Assembly (NCBI GenBank): GCA_039707655.1
Contig: CM077666.1
Location: forward strand, 287,359,166-287,423,165
Source of the DNA: Elymus sibiricus
Taxonomy: Eukaryota > Streptophyta > Magnoliopsida > Poales > Poaceae
Length of the DNA: 64,000 nucleotides
Direction of reading: 5' to 3'
Shown here: positions 1-12,044 of the stretch, piece by piece
Layout: each line of letters starts with the position of its first letter
How positions within the stretch are numbered: position 1 is the stretch's first letter
Translations under genes and position numbers: made by a program
The notes under the pieces: model-generated
What the model saw: the letters and a program-made list of their open reading frames with translations, nothing else
The model's database searches: none
What the model was told of the DNA's origin: nothing

Positions 1-673
1 TCGAATAATCAACTCACGGATACTTGTGGTGACATTGGAGTATCTAGGTGACATTAGAGTTGGTTGATGCGTATCATATGGTGTTATTTTAGTACGTACT
101 CTAGGGCTGTTCGTGACACTTATAGGGATGGCTCAATAGATTGATCGGAAAGGATAACTTTGAGGTGGTTTCGTACCCTACAACAATTTCTATCTTATGT
201 TCTCCGCTAATAGGAACTTTGAAGTGATTCTTTATCGCACGTTGAGGGATTGTTATATGATCCAATTATGTTAGCATTGTTGAGAGATTGCAGTAGTGAA
301 AGTATGAACCCTAGGCCTTGTTTCTAAGCATTGCAATACCGTTTGTGCTCCGTTTTATCACTTGCTACCTTGCTGTTTTTTTATTTTCAGATTATAAAAA
401 CCTATATCTACTATCCATACTACACTTGTATCACCATCTCTTCGCCGAACTAGTGCACCTATACAATTTACCATTGTATTGGGTGTGTTGGGGACACAAG
501 AGATTTCTTGTATTTTGTTGCAGGGTTGTTTGAGAGATACCATCTTCATCCTACGCCTCCCACGGATTGATAAACCTTAGGTCATCCACTTGAGGGAAAA
601 TTGCTACTGTCCTACAAAACTCTGTGCTTGGAGGCCCAACACGAGTCTACAAGAATAAGTTGTGTAGTAGACA
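1..673 (+). repeat. 5' LTR, 3' portion (cut by window edge)
   Basis: It matches 5732-6404 base for base apart from about 11 substitutions. The end is set by the match stopping after GACA (670-673), followed by a different sequence in each copy. Confidence 0.88.
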
Positions 674-686
674 TGAAGCTCTTTTC

Positions 687-703
687 TGGCGCCGTTGCTA
701 GGG
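687..703 (+). other. tRNA-Asp-type primer-binding site
   Basis: TGGCGCCGTTGC starts 13 bases after the 5' LTR end. It is the reverse complement of the 3' end of plant tRNA-Asp and is the usual primer site of Athila-type Ty3/gypsy elements. Confidence 0.7.
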
Positions 704-810
704 AGGTAAGTGCTTGAAGGTATATCTTTAGATCTTGCAATCGAATCTTTTAGTTTCTTGTTTTATCACTAGTTTAGTTTTATAAAAAGAAAACTACAAA
801 AAAAATAGAA

Positions 811-1700
811 TTGAGGTTGCCTCATATTATTCGTCTTTATAATGTCTTTCTTGAAAATGATGGTTCGGAAAATTGTGCTCAATTGATAGAAGAAGAATTC
901 AATAAAATATTTGGCATAAAATCTTTGAATGATGAGGATGATTGCAATGTTGTTAGTATGCTTTCTATGAATATCCATGATGCTGATGATATGCAAAGGC
1001 ATAAGCTTGGGGATGCTATGTTTGATGAATATGATATTTTTAGCCCCCCCAGTTTTGATGAGAAAATTTATTATGATGATAGCATGCCTCCTATTTATGA
1101 TGATTATATTGATAAAAGTGGATTTGGAGAGGTCATGACTTTATTTAATGATGATTCCACTATTTTGGAAGAGGTTTTAATTGATTATGACAAAAAGTTG
1201 CTATCTATGATGATTATTGTGATGACATGTATGCTATAAAGAATAATGATAACTATGAAACTTGTCACCATGATTTTAATTTTCAATTGGATTATGCCAA
1301 TCAAGTATCGCATGATAGTTATTTCATTGAATTTGCTCCCACTACTATTCATGAGAATAAATTTGCTTATGTGGAGAGTAATAAAATCTCTATGCTTGTG
1401 GATCATGAAAAGAATGCTTTATGTGATAATTATATTGTTGAATTCATTCGTGATGCTACTGAAAATTATTATGAGAGAGGATCATATGCTTGCAGGTGTT
1501 GCAATAATACCAAGTTTCCTCTCTATGTGTTGAAAGTTTTGAAGTTATGCTTGTTTTGCCTTCCTATGCTAGTTGATTCTTGCTCCCATAAACTAATTGC
1601 TCACAAAATGCCTATGCATAGGAAGTGGGTTAGGCTTAAATGTGCTTTTCATATGCTTCATGATGCTCTCTTTGTGTTTCAATTCTTTACTTTTATGTGA
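811..1700 (+). pseudogene. Internal reading frame of the Sabrina-like element, frameshifted
   Basis: Two overlapping open stretches, 811-1239 and 1227-1700, lie in different frames and join smoothly if one frameshift near 1195-1225 is assumed. Together they would code for roughly 300 residues. The first half is very acidic (many Asp, Glu, Asn). The second half is Cys/His/Leu-rich near its end. I see no zinc knuckle, protease or polymerase motif, so the role is unknown. Similar reading frames recur in wheat repeats of this type (from memory). It could be a degenerate gag-like frame or a family-specific product. Confidence 0.4.
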
Positions 1701-2402
1701 GCATCATTGAAATAATCATGCCTAGCTAAAAATGCATTAAAAAAGCGCTTGTTGGGAGACAACCCAACATTTATACCTACTGTTTTTGTGTCTTCACATG
1801 ATTAAGCTACTGTATTAATCATATTTTTTATGTTTTCTTTCAATAATGTGCCAAGTAAAGCCTTTGGGATAGTGTGGATGCTGGTTGATTTGATTCTGTG
1901 CAAAAACAGAAACTTTTGCGTCCAGTGCTGGAATTTATATTCTTGTACTGGAGCGTGAGAAAATTCTGAAATTTTTACACAGTATTTGGTTACAAATTTT
2001 TTATGTTGTCCTAATTTTTCAGAATTTTTGGACATACAGAAGTATGGTTTTTAAATCGCTCACTACACGCTGTTCTGTTTTTGACAGATTCTATTTTTGG
2101 TGCATAGTTTGCTTGTTTTAGTGTTTCCATAGCTTATATTATAGATATAAATTATGGAAATGATAGAATACAGTAGGAATTATGTGATAAAAATTATGAA
2201 TCTTGTCTTGACAGTACCTAAGTGGATGATTTATTTTTATCATACTAACCTATCTCACAAGTTCCGTTAAGTTTTGTGTGATTGAAGTTTTCAAGTTTTG
2301 GGTGAGATATCGATATGAGGAGAATAAGGAGTGGCAAGACCCTAAGCTTGGGGATTCCCAAGTCACACCAAGGTAATATTCAAGGAATACCCAAGCAACT
2401 AA

Positions 2403-2430
2403 GCTTGGGGATGCCCCGGAAGGCATCCCC
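2403..2430 (+). repeat. Hairpin motif inside the Sabrina-like element
   Basis: GGGGATGCC (2407-2415) and GGCATCCCC (2422-2430) form a 9-bp stem around a 6-base loop, preceded by AAGCTT. A diverged second copy with the same layout lies at about 3136-3166, and half-copies occur at about 2345 and 3086. The polypurine tract before the 3' LTR carries the same AAGCTTGGGGATGC core. Confidence 0.6.
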
Positions 2431-4734
2431 TCTTTCGTCTTCAACACTATCGGTAACCTCACTTGGAGCTATATTTTTATTCGTCACATAATATGAGTTT
2501 TGCTTGGAGCGTCATTTTTTGTTGTTTAGATTTTCTTTCTGTTATTTAGAATCATGTTTTGTATCTTTTAGTTCAATAAAATGCCAATTATAGCCTTTAC
2601 CATGCTCAGTTTGCAAGTTTATGTGTTGCTGTTTGAAAATAGAAAGTTTTCTGTTATGTTCAGAATATTCCTGAATAGTCAGAACATGATAAAAATCTGA
2701 AATTTTTACACAGCAAGCATGAATGAGTTATATGTCACGTGGTAATTTTTCAGAATTTTTGGAGTTAGGGAAGTATGGATTCAAATTCACCCTTTACAGA
2801 CTGTTCTGTTTAGACAGATTTCGGTTATAGTTGCATTGTTTGCATATGTTGCTTGCTTAATGCTTGTATTCGTGGATAGGAGTATTAAATATGCAGAGAC
2901 ATTTAGTATGAAATGTTTAATTATAATTTTAGTGATTTTTTTACAGTAGAGAATGTTAAGGTTTTGAGTTGATTTGTACTAACTTATCTCACGAGTTCTT
3001 GTTGAGTTTTGTGTGGATGGAGTTTTTAAGATTTGGAGAAACCGTGATATGAGAGGAATTAAGGAGACACAAGAGCTCAAGCTTGGGGATGACCAAGGCA
3101 TCCCAAGTTAATATTTCAAGAAGTCTCAAGCATCTAAGCTTTGGGATGCCCCTGTAGGCATCCCACCTTTCTTCATCAACAATTATCGGTTAGTCTTGGT
3201 TGAGCCTAAGTTTTTGCTCCTTCACATGAGATGTGCTATTCTTGGAATGTGATTTTATTTTGTTTTCTTTGTTGTTTGAATAAAATACTTAAGATCTGAA
3301 AATTTTAAATGAGAGAGAGTCCTCACATAGCTACCTATTTACTTAACTACTCATTTGGTCTTCACTTATATCTTTTTGGAGTAGTTTGTCATTTACTCTT
3401 GTGCTTCACTTATATCCTAAGAGTAAATTATTGAATGAATTGAATATCATAAAGTTGAAATTATATGTGCTTCATATGCTTGTATCATGTCTAGTAGTAG
3501 TTTCACATTTGGGTTAGAAAGTGAAATCTATTGAAGCTTGACAATCACAATATTAGTCATACAAGCAATTCATGAATGATTAGTATAAGGAAGAGAACTC
3601 TCACATATAAATATATTATCTTGGACATCTTTTATGATTGTGAATACCTATTAATTATTTTCAAACTTGAGCAAATTAGTTGAAGTTGGACAAGGAAGAC
3701 AACGTAATGAGTTATGTTTGGGTATATTTGCATAGAAGTTATATTGTTATGGATCCTCTAACATGTGGTGCTTGCTTAGGATCTTTTGCTAGCCAAAAAT
3801 TCGTACTAAGTAGAGATACTACTTGTGCATCCAAAAACCCTTAAACCCAGTTTCTTGCCATGAGTGTCCACCATATCTACCTATGAATTGAATAAGATCC
3901 TTCAAGTAAGTTATCATCGGTGCAAAAAGCAATAAAAAATGCTCCTAAATATGTATGATCTTTTATTGCAAAGAAAAATAAGCGTTGTACGAACTTGTGA
4001 TGGTAAATAAATAAAAGCGACAGACTGCATAATAAAGGTTGCTATCACAAGGGGCAATATAACGTGACGTTCCTTTGCATTAAGGGCTTGTGCATCCAAA
4101 AATAAAAAGCGCATGACAACCTCTGCTTCCCTCTGCGAAGGGCCTATCTTTTACTTTATGTATTTACTTTTATGCAATAGTCAATAGTATTACTTCTCAT
4201 TTCAACCTTAATTATTCTCTAGTTGGCAAGCATCATGTGGTGGGGAAAGATCCATGCACATATGGCCAGTCAAATATATTTGATCATGAATTATTATTGT
4301 TGACAATTATCTCTATGATAAATAAGTTGGGAGGCGAAACATTAAGCCCCTATCTTTCTCTGTGTTCGATGGATGCCATTTGTTCTAAAAATATGATTTG
4401 AGTACGAGCAATCATAGAAGACTATATGATAATTGAGTATGTGGAGCTCTTACTTAGAATTTGTTGAAATTAAGTTGAATTGCAATTGTTTGGTGACTAA
4501 GAATATAGGTTGTTAAGTTTCAAGAGAATGCATTGTTTGAACCATAACATGTGAATTGATTGCTACTTTATCATGATGAGTTTTATGAGAAAAAATTGCT
4601 GTTATGATGCTAGGAAAAGTGATTGAAATTATCATTGATCGAACTTATGCACTATGCTAGAATTCACACTTCATAAATTATTTCTTTTATCATTTACCTA
4701 CTAGAGGACGAGCAGGACTTAAGCTTGGGGATGC

Positions 4735-6404
4735 TGATACGTCTCCAACGTATCTATAATTTATGAAGTATTCATGCCATGTTTATTATAGTTTTGTATG
4801 ATTTTGGTGCACTTTTATATGGCTTTTATATGATTTTTATGGACATATTGACCTAGTGCCCAGTGCCAGTTGCTGTTTTCTGCTTGTTTTTGGTTTTCCA
4901 GAAAATCCATATCAAATGAAGTCCAAATGCAGCGAAACTTTTTCACGATTTTTTCTGGAAGGAAACAGACCCAGGAAGCTTCGGGGGAGCAGCAAAAGAC
5001 CCACAGGGGCCCCACAAGCCACCAGGGCGCGCCACCCCCCCAGGCGCGCCCTGGTGCCTCGTGGGCCTCCTGTGACACCTCTTTGCGTGATTCCGACGTT
5101 GAAAAATCATATATATTCAGAAACCCCCGAAAGTTAACCTATATGAGTTTTACGCCGCCGCAAGCCTCTGTACCAAGGAGATCCCATCTGGAGCCCTTTT
5201 CTGGCACCCTACCGGAGGGGGGAAATCATCACCGGAGGCCATCTTCATCATCCCGGCGGTCTCCATGACGAGGAGGGAGTAGTTCACCCTCGGGGCTGAG
5301 GGTATGTACTAGTAGCTATGTGTTTGATCTCTCTCTCTCGTGTTCTTGATTTGGCACGATCTTGATGTACCGCGAGCTTTGTTAATATAGTTGGATCATA
5401 TGGTGTTTCTCCCTCTCTATCTTGTTGTGATGAATTGAGTTTTTACCTTTGAGGTTTCACTATTATCAGATTGAATAATTTTATGGATTTGAGAACACTT
5501 GATGTATGTCTTGCATATGAATACCCGTGGTGACAATGGAGTATTATATTGATTCACTTGATGTATGTTTTGGCACTCAACTCGCGGATTCCCAATGTGA
5601 CATTGGAGTAATCTATGCATAGGGGTTGATGCACGTTTTCGTCCTATTTTCTCCGGTAGAAATCTTGGGGCACTCTTTGAAGTTCTTTGTGTTGGATTGA
5701 ATATTATGAATTTGAAGTTGTTTGATGCATATCGAATAATCAACTCATGGATACTTGTGGTGACATTGGAGTATCTAGGTGACATTAGAGTTGGTTGATG
5801 CGTATCATATGGTGTTATTTTAGTACGAACTCTAGGGCTGTTCGTGACACTTATAAGGATGGCTCAATAGATTGATCGGAAAGGATAACTTTGAGGTGGT
5901 TTCGTACCCTACAACAATTTCTATCTTATGTTCTCCGCTAATAGGAACTTTGGAGTGATTCTTTATCGCACGTTGAGGGATTGTTATATGATCCAATTAT
6001 GTTAGCATTGTTGAGAGATTGCAGTAGTGAAAGTATGAACCCTAGGCCTTGTTTCTAAGCATTGCAATACCGTTTGTGCTCCATTTTATCACTTGCTACC
6101 TTGCTGTTTTTTTATTTTCAGATTATAAAAACCTATATCTACTATCCATACTACACTTGTATCACCATCTCTTCGCCGAACTAGTGCACCTATACAATTT
6201 ACCATTGTACTGGGTGTGTTGGGGACACAAGAGATTTCTTCTATTTGGTTGCAGGGTTGTTTGAGAGATACCATCTTCATCCTACGCCTCCCACGGATTG
6301 ATAAATCTTAGGTCATCCACTTGAGGGAAAATTGCTACTGTCCTACAAAACTCTGCGCTTGGAGGCCCAACACGAGTCTACAAGAACAAGTTGTGTAGTA
6401 GACA
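4735..6404 (+). repeat. 3' LTR of the Sabrina-like element (1670 bp)
   Basis: It starts TGATACGTCTCC directly after a purine-rich tract and ends GACA at the point where similarity to the 5' LTR ends. The first bases are the same as in the solo LTRs at 6906 and 9197 but the remainder differs, so these are related subfamilies. Confidence 0.85.
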
Positions 6405-6834
6405 TCACACGCGCGGAGCCACGCTCGAGAAGCCGCGTTGCTTCCCGAAGCGCCGGCAGTTATTACCCTCACCTCCCCCTCACCGCTCCCTCTCCCCTCT
6501 CCCCACTCCCCATTCTCACCGACGGCGGCGGCGGCGGCGTGCAGCAGATCGGAGGAAAGCAAGGTGACCTGAGGCCCCTTCACCGGCATCCACATCATAA
6601 CCTCCTGCACGGCAATGGCGGTAAGCACTTTTTGATCCTTCTCACGTACTCATTCGCATTCGATCCGCGGTTAGGTTCGATCGTTAGGGGAATGAGGAAT
6701 CGGGGTAAATAGACATAGGAGTGAGCATAACATCGTCATGAGTTCGTAGTACCGATCGATTGAAGGTTACAGATCGGGATTGAGAACAAGGGTAATGGAG
6801 ATTAGGGGTAAATCTTACACAGTAGTCCTAGATC

Positions 6835-8961
6835 TTAGCCTCGGCGACCCTGGAGGCGGTTGGAGCGGCGGATGCCTTTCGCCTTGTTCTTGTCCTCCAG
6901 CTGCATGATACGTCTCCAACGTATCTATAATTTTTGATTGTTCCATGCTGTTATATTATCAATCTTGGATGTTTTATATACATTTACAAGCAATTATATA
7001 TCATTTTTTGGGACTAACCTATTAACTTAGTGCCCAGTGCCAGTTGCTGTTTTCTGCCTGTTTTTGGTTTTATAGAATATCAATACCAAACGAAGTCCAA
7101 ATGCCACGAAACTTTTTGGAGATTTTTTTCTGGACATAACAAACACTAGAAGCTTCGGGAGAAGGCCAGAATCCCCAGGAGGTGGCCACGAGCCCCCCAG
7201 GCGCGCCCTGGTGCCTCGTGGGCCCACCTCTGCCCCTTTTGACCTAATTCCACCACTATAAATTTCCAAAAATCGGGAAACCAACAGAGGAGTCCACGAA
7301 ATACTTTTTCCGACGCCGCAAGCTTCTGTTCTCGAGAGATCCCATCTGGAGGCCTTTTTCGGCACTCCGCCAGAGGGGGAATCGATCACGGAGGGGCTCT
7401 ACATCAACCTTGCTGCCCTTCCGATGATGTGTGAGTAGTTTACCACAGACCTTCGGGTCCATAGTTAGTAGCTAGATGGTTTCTTCTCTCTTTTTGATCT
7501 TCAATACAATGTTCTCCTCGATGTTCTTGGAGTTCTATCCAATGTAATCACTTTTTGTGGTGTGTTTGTTGGGATCCGATGAATTGTGAGTTTATGATCA
7601 GATTATCCATGAATATTATTTGAGTCTTCTCTGATCTCTTTTATGCATAATTATTATAGCTTCGTATTTCTTATCCGATCTATTGATTTGGTTTGGCAAA
7701 CGAGATTGATTTATCTTGCCATGGGAAGAGGTGCTTTGTAATGGGTTCGATCTTGCGGTGCTCAATCCCAGTGACAGAAAGGGACATGACACGTATGTAT
7801 CGTTGCTATTAAGGGTAAAAAGATGGGGTTTATTCATGCGTGAGTTTACTTTGTCTACATCATGTCATCTTGCTTAAGGCGTTACTCCGTTCTTTATGGA
7901 CTTAATACACTAGAAGCATGCTGGATAGCGGTCGATGTGTGGAGTAATAGTAGTAGATGCAGGCAGGAGTCGATCTACTTGTCTCGGACGTGATGCCTAT
8001 ATACATGATCATTGCCTTGGATATCGTCATGATTATTTGCTTTTCTATCAATTGCCCAACAGTAATTTGTTTACCCACCGTATGCTATTTTCTTGAGAGA
8101 AGCCTCTAGTGAAAACTATGGCCACCGGGTCTATCTAAATCATATATTAAAAACCCTAAAAATACCTTGCTACACTTTTTGTTTATTTATTTTATTTTAT
8201 ATTTTTGTTTCAATCTATCTATCTATCACATACAATTTAATCTTGCAATTACCGCCGAGGGATTGACAACCCCTTGTTTACGTTGGGTGCAAGGATTTGT
8301 TGTTTTGTGTGCAGGTGCTGCTAACGAGGTGTTACATGATTCTCCTACTGGATTGATAACCTTGGTTTCATAACTGAGGGAAATACTTATCTCTACTGTA
8401 CTGCATCTCCCTTCCTCTTGAGGGAATTACCAACGCAGCTCACAAGTAGCACTGCACCACCGTCTCTTCTTCCTCGCCGGAGTCCAAATCGATTGGCATG
8501 CTTCGGTGTCCTGGCTCCGGCGCCCTTACAACCATCGCCACCGCAACTTCTTCTTCCACCTCCATCGCCACCGCTTCTTGTTCATCCTCCATCGCCACCA
8601 CAGTCCCTGACGTGAAGTACGCTGCGGCACGATGGTCATGAGGACGCCTGTACTGTCTGTACTTGGCCCACCTTGACCTCTGTCGAGCGTCGCCGGACTC
8701 AGCCTGATTCATGGCCCAGTGAAGGATGTCGACTGACATAGCGCCCTTCGCTGGGTCAGGAATCAGCGTCTTCAACTCCTCCGGCGTCGCCTTCTTCACC
8801 ACCGCGTCCGACTCTTTCTGCATGTTTGCCATGCTGGTGAAGTTGGAGCAGACTTCCATGGTGTTCTCGAACTTGGTGCGGTCACCGAGCGAGCACCCGA
8901 GGAAGAAAGCCCTCCATCCAATGCCCCAAGGGAAGGGGTTGGAGTTGCTGTTGGAGTTCAT
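6835..8961 (-). pseudogene. Unrecognised small gene antisense within the B3 gene intron, split by a solo LTR
   Basis: A reading frame starts at 8961 and runs 170 codons to 8452, where an LTR (6906-8451) interrupts it. Removing the LTR and one CTGCA duplication lets the frame continue from 6900 to a TAA at 6835-6837, adding 21 residues (191 in all). That the frame survives across the junction supports a real former gene. The N-terminus is Asn/Ser-rich, the middle contains KKATPEELKTLIPDP, the later part is rich in Glu, Val, Ala and Met, and the restored tail is basic (RRSNRLQGRR), suggesting nuclear location. I do not recognise the family. With the LTR in place the last residues are replaced by LTR-encoded ones. 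Confidence 0.5.
6906..8451 (+). mobile_element. Solo LTR A (1546 bp), target duplication CTGCA
   Basis: It begins TGATACGTCTCC and ends GTAGCA, and is flanked by CTGCA at 6901-6905 and 8452-8456. No internal region or second LTR is present, so it is the usual product of recombination between the LTRs of one element. It shares nearly all its sequence with solo LTR B and with the reverse-strand LTR at 38297-54464. Confidence 0.9.
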
Positions 8962-9196
8962 GGCGGTAGATAGGAGGAAGAGTGAGAGACAGAGAGATGA
9001 CTGAGTGAGATGGTGGGTAAGTAGTGACCGTGAGGATGGATAAATAAAGGGGTTATGGGAGATAGGTTTTAATGGCGATCAACCTTTGAAATTTGTGCTG
9101 TTCATAATGCGCTCTCTTCGTAATGCAGATCGACACTGACAACAAGGGCAAGGAGGTGGTGCCGCTCATGGGGAAGGGCAAGGAGGTGGTGCCGCC

Positions 9197-10756
9197 TGAT
9201 ACGTCTCAACGTATCTATAATTTTTGATTGTTCCATGCTGTTATATTATCAATTTTGGATGTTTTTATATGCATTTACAACAATTATATATCATTTTTGA
9301 AGACTAACCTATTAACTTAGTGCCCAGTGCCAGTTGCTGTTTTCTGCCTGTTTTTTGTTTTACAGAAAATCAATACCAAACGAAGTCCAAATGCCACGAA
9401 ACTTTTTGGAGATTTTTTTCTGGACATATACAACACTAGAAGCTTCGGGAGAAGACCAGACGCCAGAGGGGTGGCCACGAGCCACCAGGGCCCGCCTGGG
9501 GGGCAGGCGCGCCCTGGTGCCTCGTGGGCCCATCCCAGCTCCGTTTGACCTAATTCCACCACTATAAATTCCCAAAAAATCAAAAACCCTCAGGGGAGTC
9601 CACGAAATACTTTTTCCGCCGCCGCAAGTTTCTGTTCTCGAGAGATCTCATCTGGAGGCCTTTTCCGGCACTCCGCCGGAGGGGGAATCGATCACGGAGG
9701 GGCTCTACATCAACCTTGCTGCCCTTCCGATGATGCGTGAGTAGTTTACCACAGACCTTCGGGTCCATAGTTAGTAGCTAGATGACTTCTTCTCTCTTTT
9801 TGATCTTCAATACAATGTTCTCCTCGATGTTCTTAGAGTTCTATCCGATGTAATCACTTTTTGCGGTGTGTTTGTTGGGATCCGATGAATTGTGAGTTTA
9901 TGATCAGATTATCCATGAATATTATTTGAGTCTTCTCTGATCTCTTTTATGCATGATTATTATAGCTTCGTATTTCTTCTCCGATCTATTGATTTGGTTT
10001 GGCCAACTAGATTGATTTATCTTGCCATGGGAAGAGGTGCTTTGTAATGGGTTCGATCTTGCGGTGCTCAATCCCAGTGACAGAAAGGGACATGACACGT
10101 ATGTATCGTTGATATTAAGGGTAAAAAGATGGGGTTTATTCATGCGTGAGTTTATTTTGTCTACATCATGTCATCTTGCTTAAGGCGTTACTCCGTTCTT
10201 TATGGACTTAATACACTAGATGCATGCTGGATAGCGGTCGATGTGTGGAGTAATAGTAGTAGATGCAGGCAGGAGTCGGTCTACTTGTATTGGACGTGAT
10301 GCCTATATACATGATCATTGCCTTGGATATTGTCATGATTATTTGCTTTTCTATCAATTGCCCAACAGTAATTTGTCTACCCACCGTATGCTATTTTCTT
10401 GAGAAAAACCTCTAGTGAAAACTATGGCCCCCGGGTCTATCTAAATCATATACTAAAACCCTAAAAATATTTGCTGCACTTTTTGTTTATTTATTTTATT
10501 TTGTATTTTTGTTTCAATCAATCTATCTATCATATACAATTTAATCTTGTAACTTACCGCCGAGGGATTGACAACCCCTTGTTTGCGTTGGGTGCAAGGA
10601 TTTGTTGTTTTGTGTGCAGGTGCTGCTAACGAGGTGTTGCGTGATTCTCCTACTGGATTGATAACCTTGATTTCATAACTGAGAGAAATACTTATCTCTA
10701 CTGTACTGCATCTCCCTTCCTCTTCAGGGAATTACCAACGCAGCTCACAAGTAGCA
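9197..10756 (+). mobile_element. Solo LTR B (1560 bp), target duplication CCGCC
   Basis: Same family and orientation as LTR A. It is flanked by CCGCC at 9192-9196 and 10757-10761 and sits in the second exon of the B3-domain gene. The two solo LTRs are 745 bp apart. The family belongs to the TGATACGTCTCC-starting group very common in wheat (Sabrina/WHAM kind, from memory). Confidence 0.9.
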
Positions 10757-11209
10757 CCGCCCATGGAGCCGACCACGCCAGAGGATGTGCCCACGGATGA
10801 GGACATGGTGCCGGAGGAACCCCCTAGCGGCAAGCGCCGTAAATACGGCCACTACCACGAGGAGGGAGGTCCTACCCACTTCTGCAAGGTGATCCTTGCT
10901 CCTCAGCTTGAGTGCATCCCGATGCCCCTGGACTTCAGCAAGCACTTCCCGGCGGTGCCGCAACACTTCCAGCTGAGGACCAACACCGGCTGCTCATGGA
11001 GGGTGACTGTCCGACTGATGGACGGCACGGTGACCCTTGATCAGTGTTGGGCCCCATTCGCCGCCGTCCATCAGATCAGGATCGGCTACATGGTGACGTT
11101 CAAGCTGCTCACTCCGGACACGCTCAAGATCATCGTCTTCAACGACAAAGGCATTGAAGTGGTGACCAAGTGCGACAGGCATGACGACGCCTTCACCGTC
11201 AATGTCTAG

Positions 11210-12044
11210 GACTGCCCTTCCTATGGTCCAACTGGTTTAGTTTCTTATCGTACTACTTTGCGTTTGAACTGATATGTTTAAGTGTGGCACTTTATTTAAA
11301 CTGCGGTTAGCTATGGTTTACAACTATCTTCTGTTATGTGTGTATGATTTTTTCTTCACGCCCCTGTGTGCTGGTAACCTCACCACCTCGCTGAAGAGAT
11401 TACCAGACAACAACTGTTGCATGGAACCAAACACGGTGTAGTTGCGTAAGCCGAGCCAATGCAGGCAACCAAACGACATGCCAAAATTGCTCTCCTAATG
11501 CGAGAAGCCTAAATGCGGGCAACCAAACAATATGCAGATGTTGCATTTTTGCCTGTTTTCCTTCAACCAGTCTCCGATGAGCCAGGCCGAGCTAGTCAGA
11601 CCCGGCTCATGCGGCAACCAAACACGTCATCTATGCATGGGTGTCTGCGTCTACATTGTGTTGAAAACATTCATCTTTTTGGTAAAAGTTGTTTTTTCGG
11701 TCAGCATTTTTTTGATGCACTTTGCGTACCCTGTCTTCCTGGCCGGCTCCTAATCGATCGATCCGATCGGGTCGAAAAGCAAGCAGCGGCACGTGCTAAC
11801 ACCGACTTGGGCGCCGTTTACAGATGGTATAATTACTTCTTCCGCTCCCGGGATTATTAAGCTCCAAGGGAATATCGGCAAGATCACATCCATAGCCTTC
11901 GCAAGGCAACAAAATTGCAACCGATTGCTGCCAAACAGGTCGATTTCGACCGATCTCCTCCGCTTATGTGGTTCTCTGCTGCCCTCGCCGCTTCCCCTCC
12001 CATCCTCCTTGTCCTTGCGCGCACGGGGAAACGACGCCGGCGAG
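11210..12044. other. Intergenic region before the phosphatase gene
   Basis: It contains the 3' flank of the B3-domain gene and the 5' flank of the phosphatase gene. GGCAACCAAAC-type motifs recur at about 11464, 11519 and 11613, with a related one near 11425, as seen in ends of some small DNA transposons, but I could not define an element with both ends. No gene is visible. An open frame continues in phase upstream of the phosphatase ATG from 11793, but the family's N-terminus matches the 12045 start. Confidence 0.5.

Larger units (their letters stand above)
1..6404 (+). mobile_element. LTR retrotransposon (Sabrina-like, Ty3/gypsy-type), 5' end beyond window
   Basis: Positions 1-673 and 5732-6404 are near-identical direct repeats, which makes them the 3' part of the 5' LTR and the matching part of the 3' LTR. 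The 3' LTR begins at 4735 with TGATACGTCTCC and both LTRs end in GACA. A primer-binding site complementary to tRNA-Asp follows the 5' LTR (687-703), and the purine-rich stretch AAGCTTGGGGATGC (4721-4734) directly precedes the 3' LTR. Counting by eye, the LTRs differ at about 11 of 673 sites. The internal 4.06 kb holds no recognisable gag, protease, reverse transcriptase or integrase, so the element is probably non-autonomous. The tRNA-Asp primer site fits the Athila lineage; the name Sabrina is from memory. Its insertion brings an LTR to 210 bp from the start of the B3-domain gene. Confidence 0.85.
6615..11209 (+). pseudogene. B3 DNA-binding-domain protein gene, split by a solo LTR
   Basis: Exon 1 is only ATGGCG (6615-6620) before a GTAAGC donor. 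The acceptor CAG ends at 9128. Exon 2 is 9129-9196, is interrupted by an LTR (9197-10756), and resumes at 10762-11209. Removing the LTR and one CCGCC duplication leaves 522 nt, an unbroken 173-residue frame. The residues from about 64 onward resemble a plant B3 domain (start HFCKVIL, core GCSWRV), a fold that binds DNA in nuclear transcription factors. A basic stretch GKRRKY lies before it and an eight-residue KGKEVVP-type motif occurs twice near the start. Read through the LTR, the frame meets a stop within about a dozen codons. A downstream ATG at 10763 would still give 148 residues including the whole B3 domain, so partial function cannot be excluded. The B3 call rests on motif resemblance. 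Confidence 0.7.

Noticed and set aside
11793..12044. Upstream extension of the phosphatase reading frame
   Set aside because: The frame is open back to 11793, but the PPP motif spacing and the family's N-terminus start at the ATG at 12045; the extension has no recognisable domain and lies in 5' flank composition.
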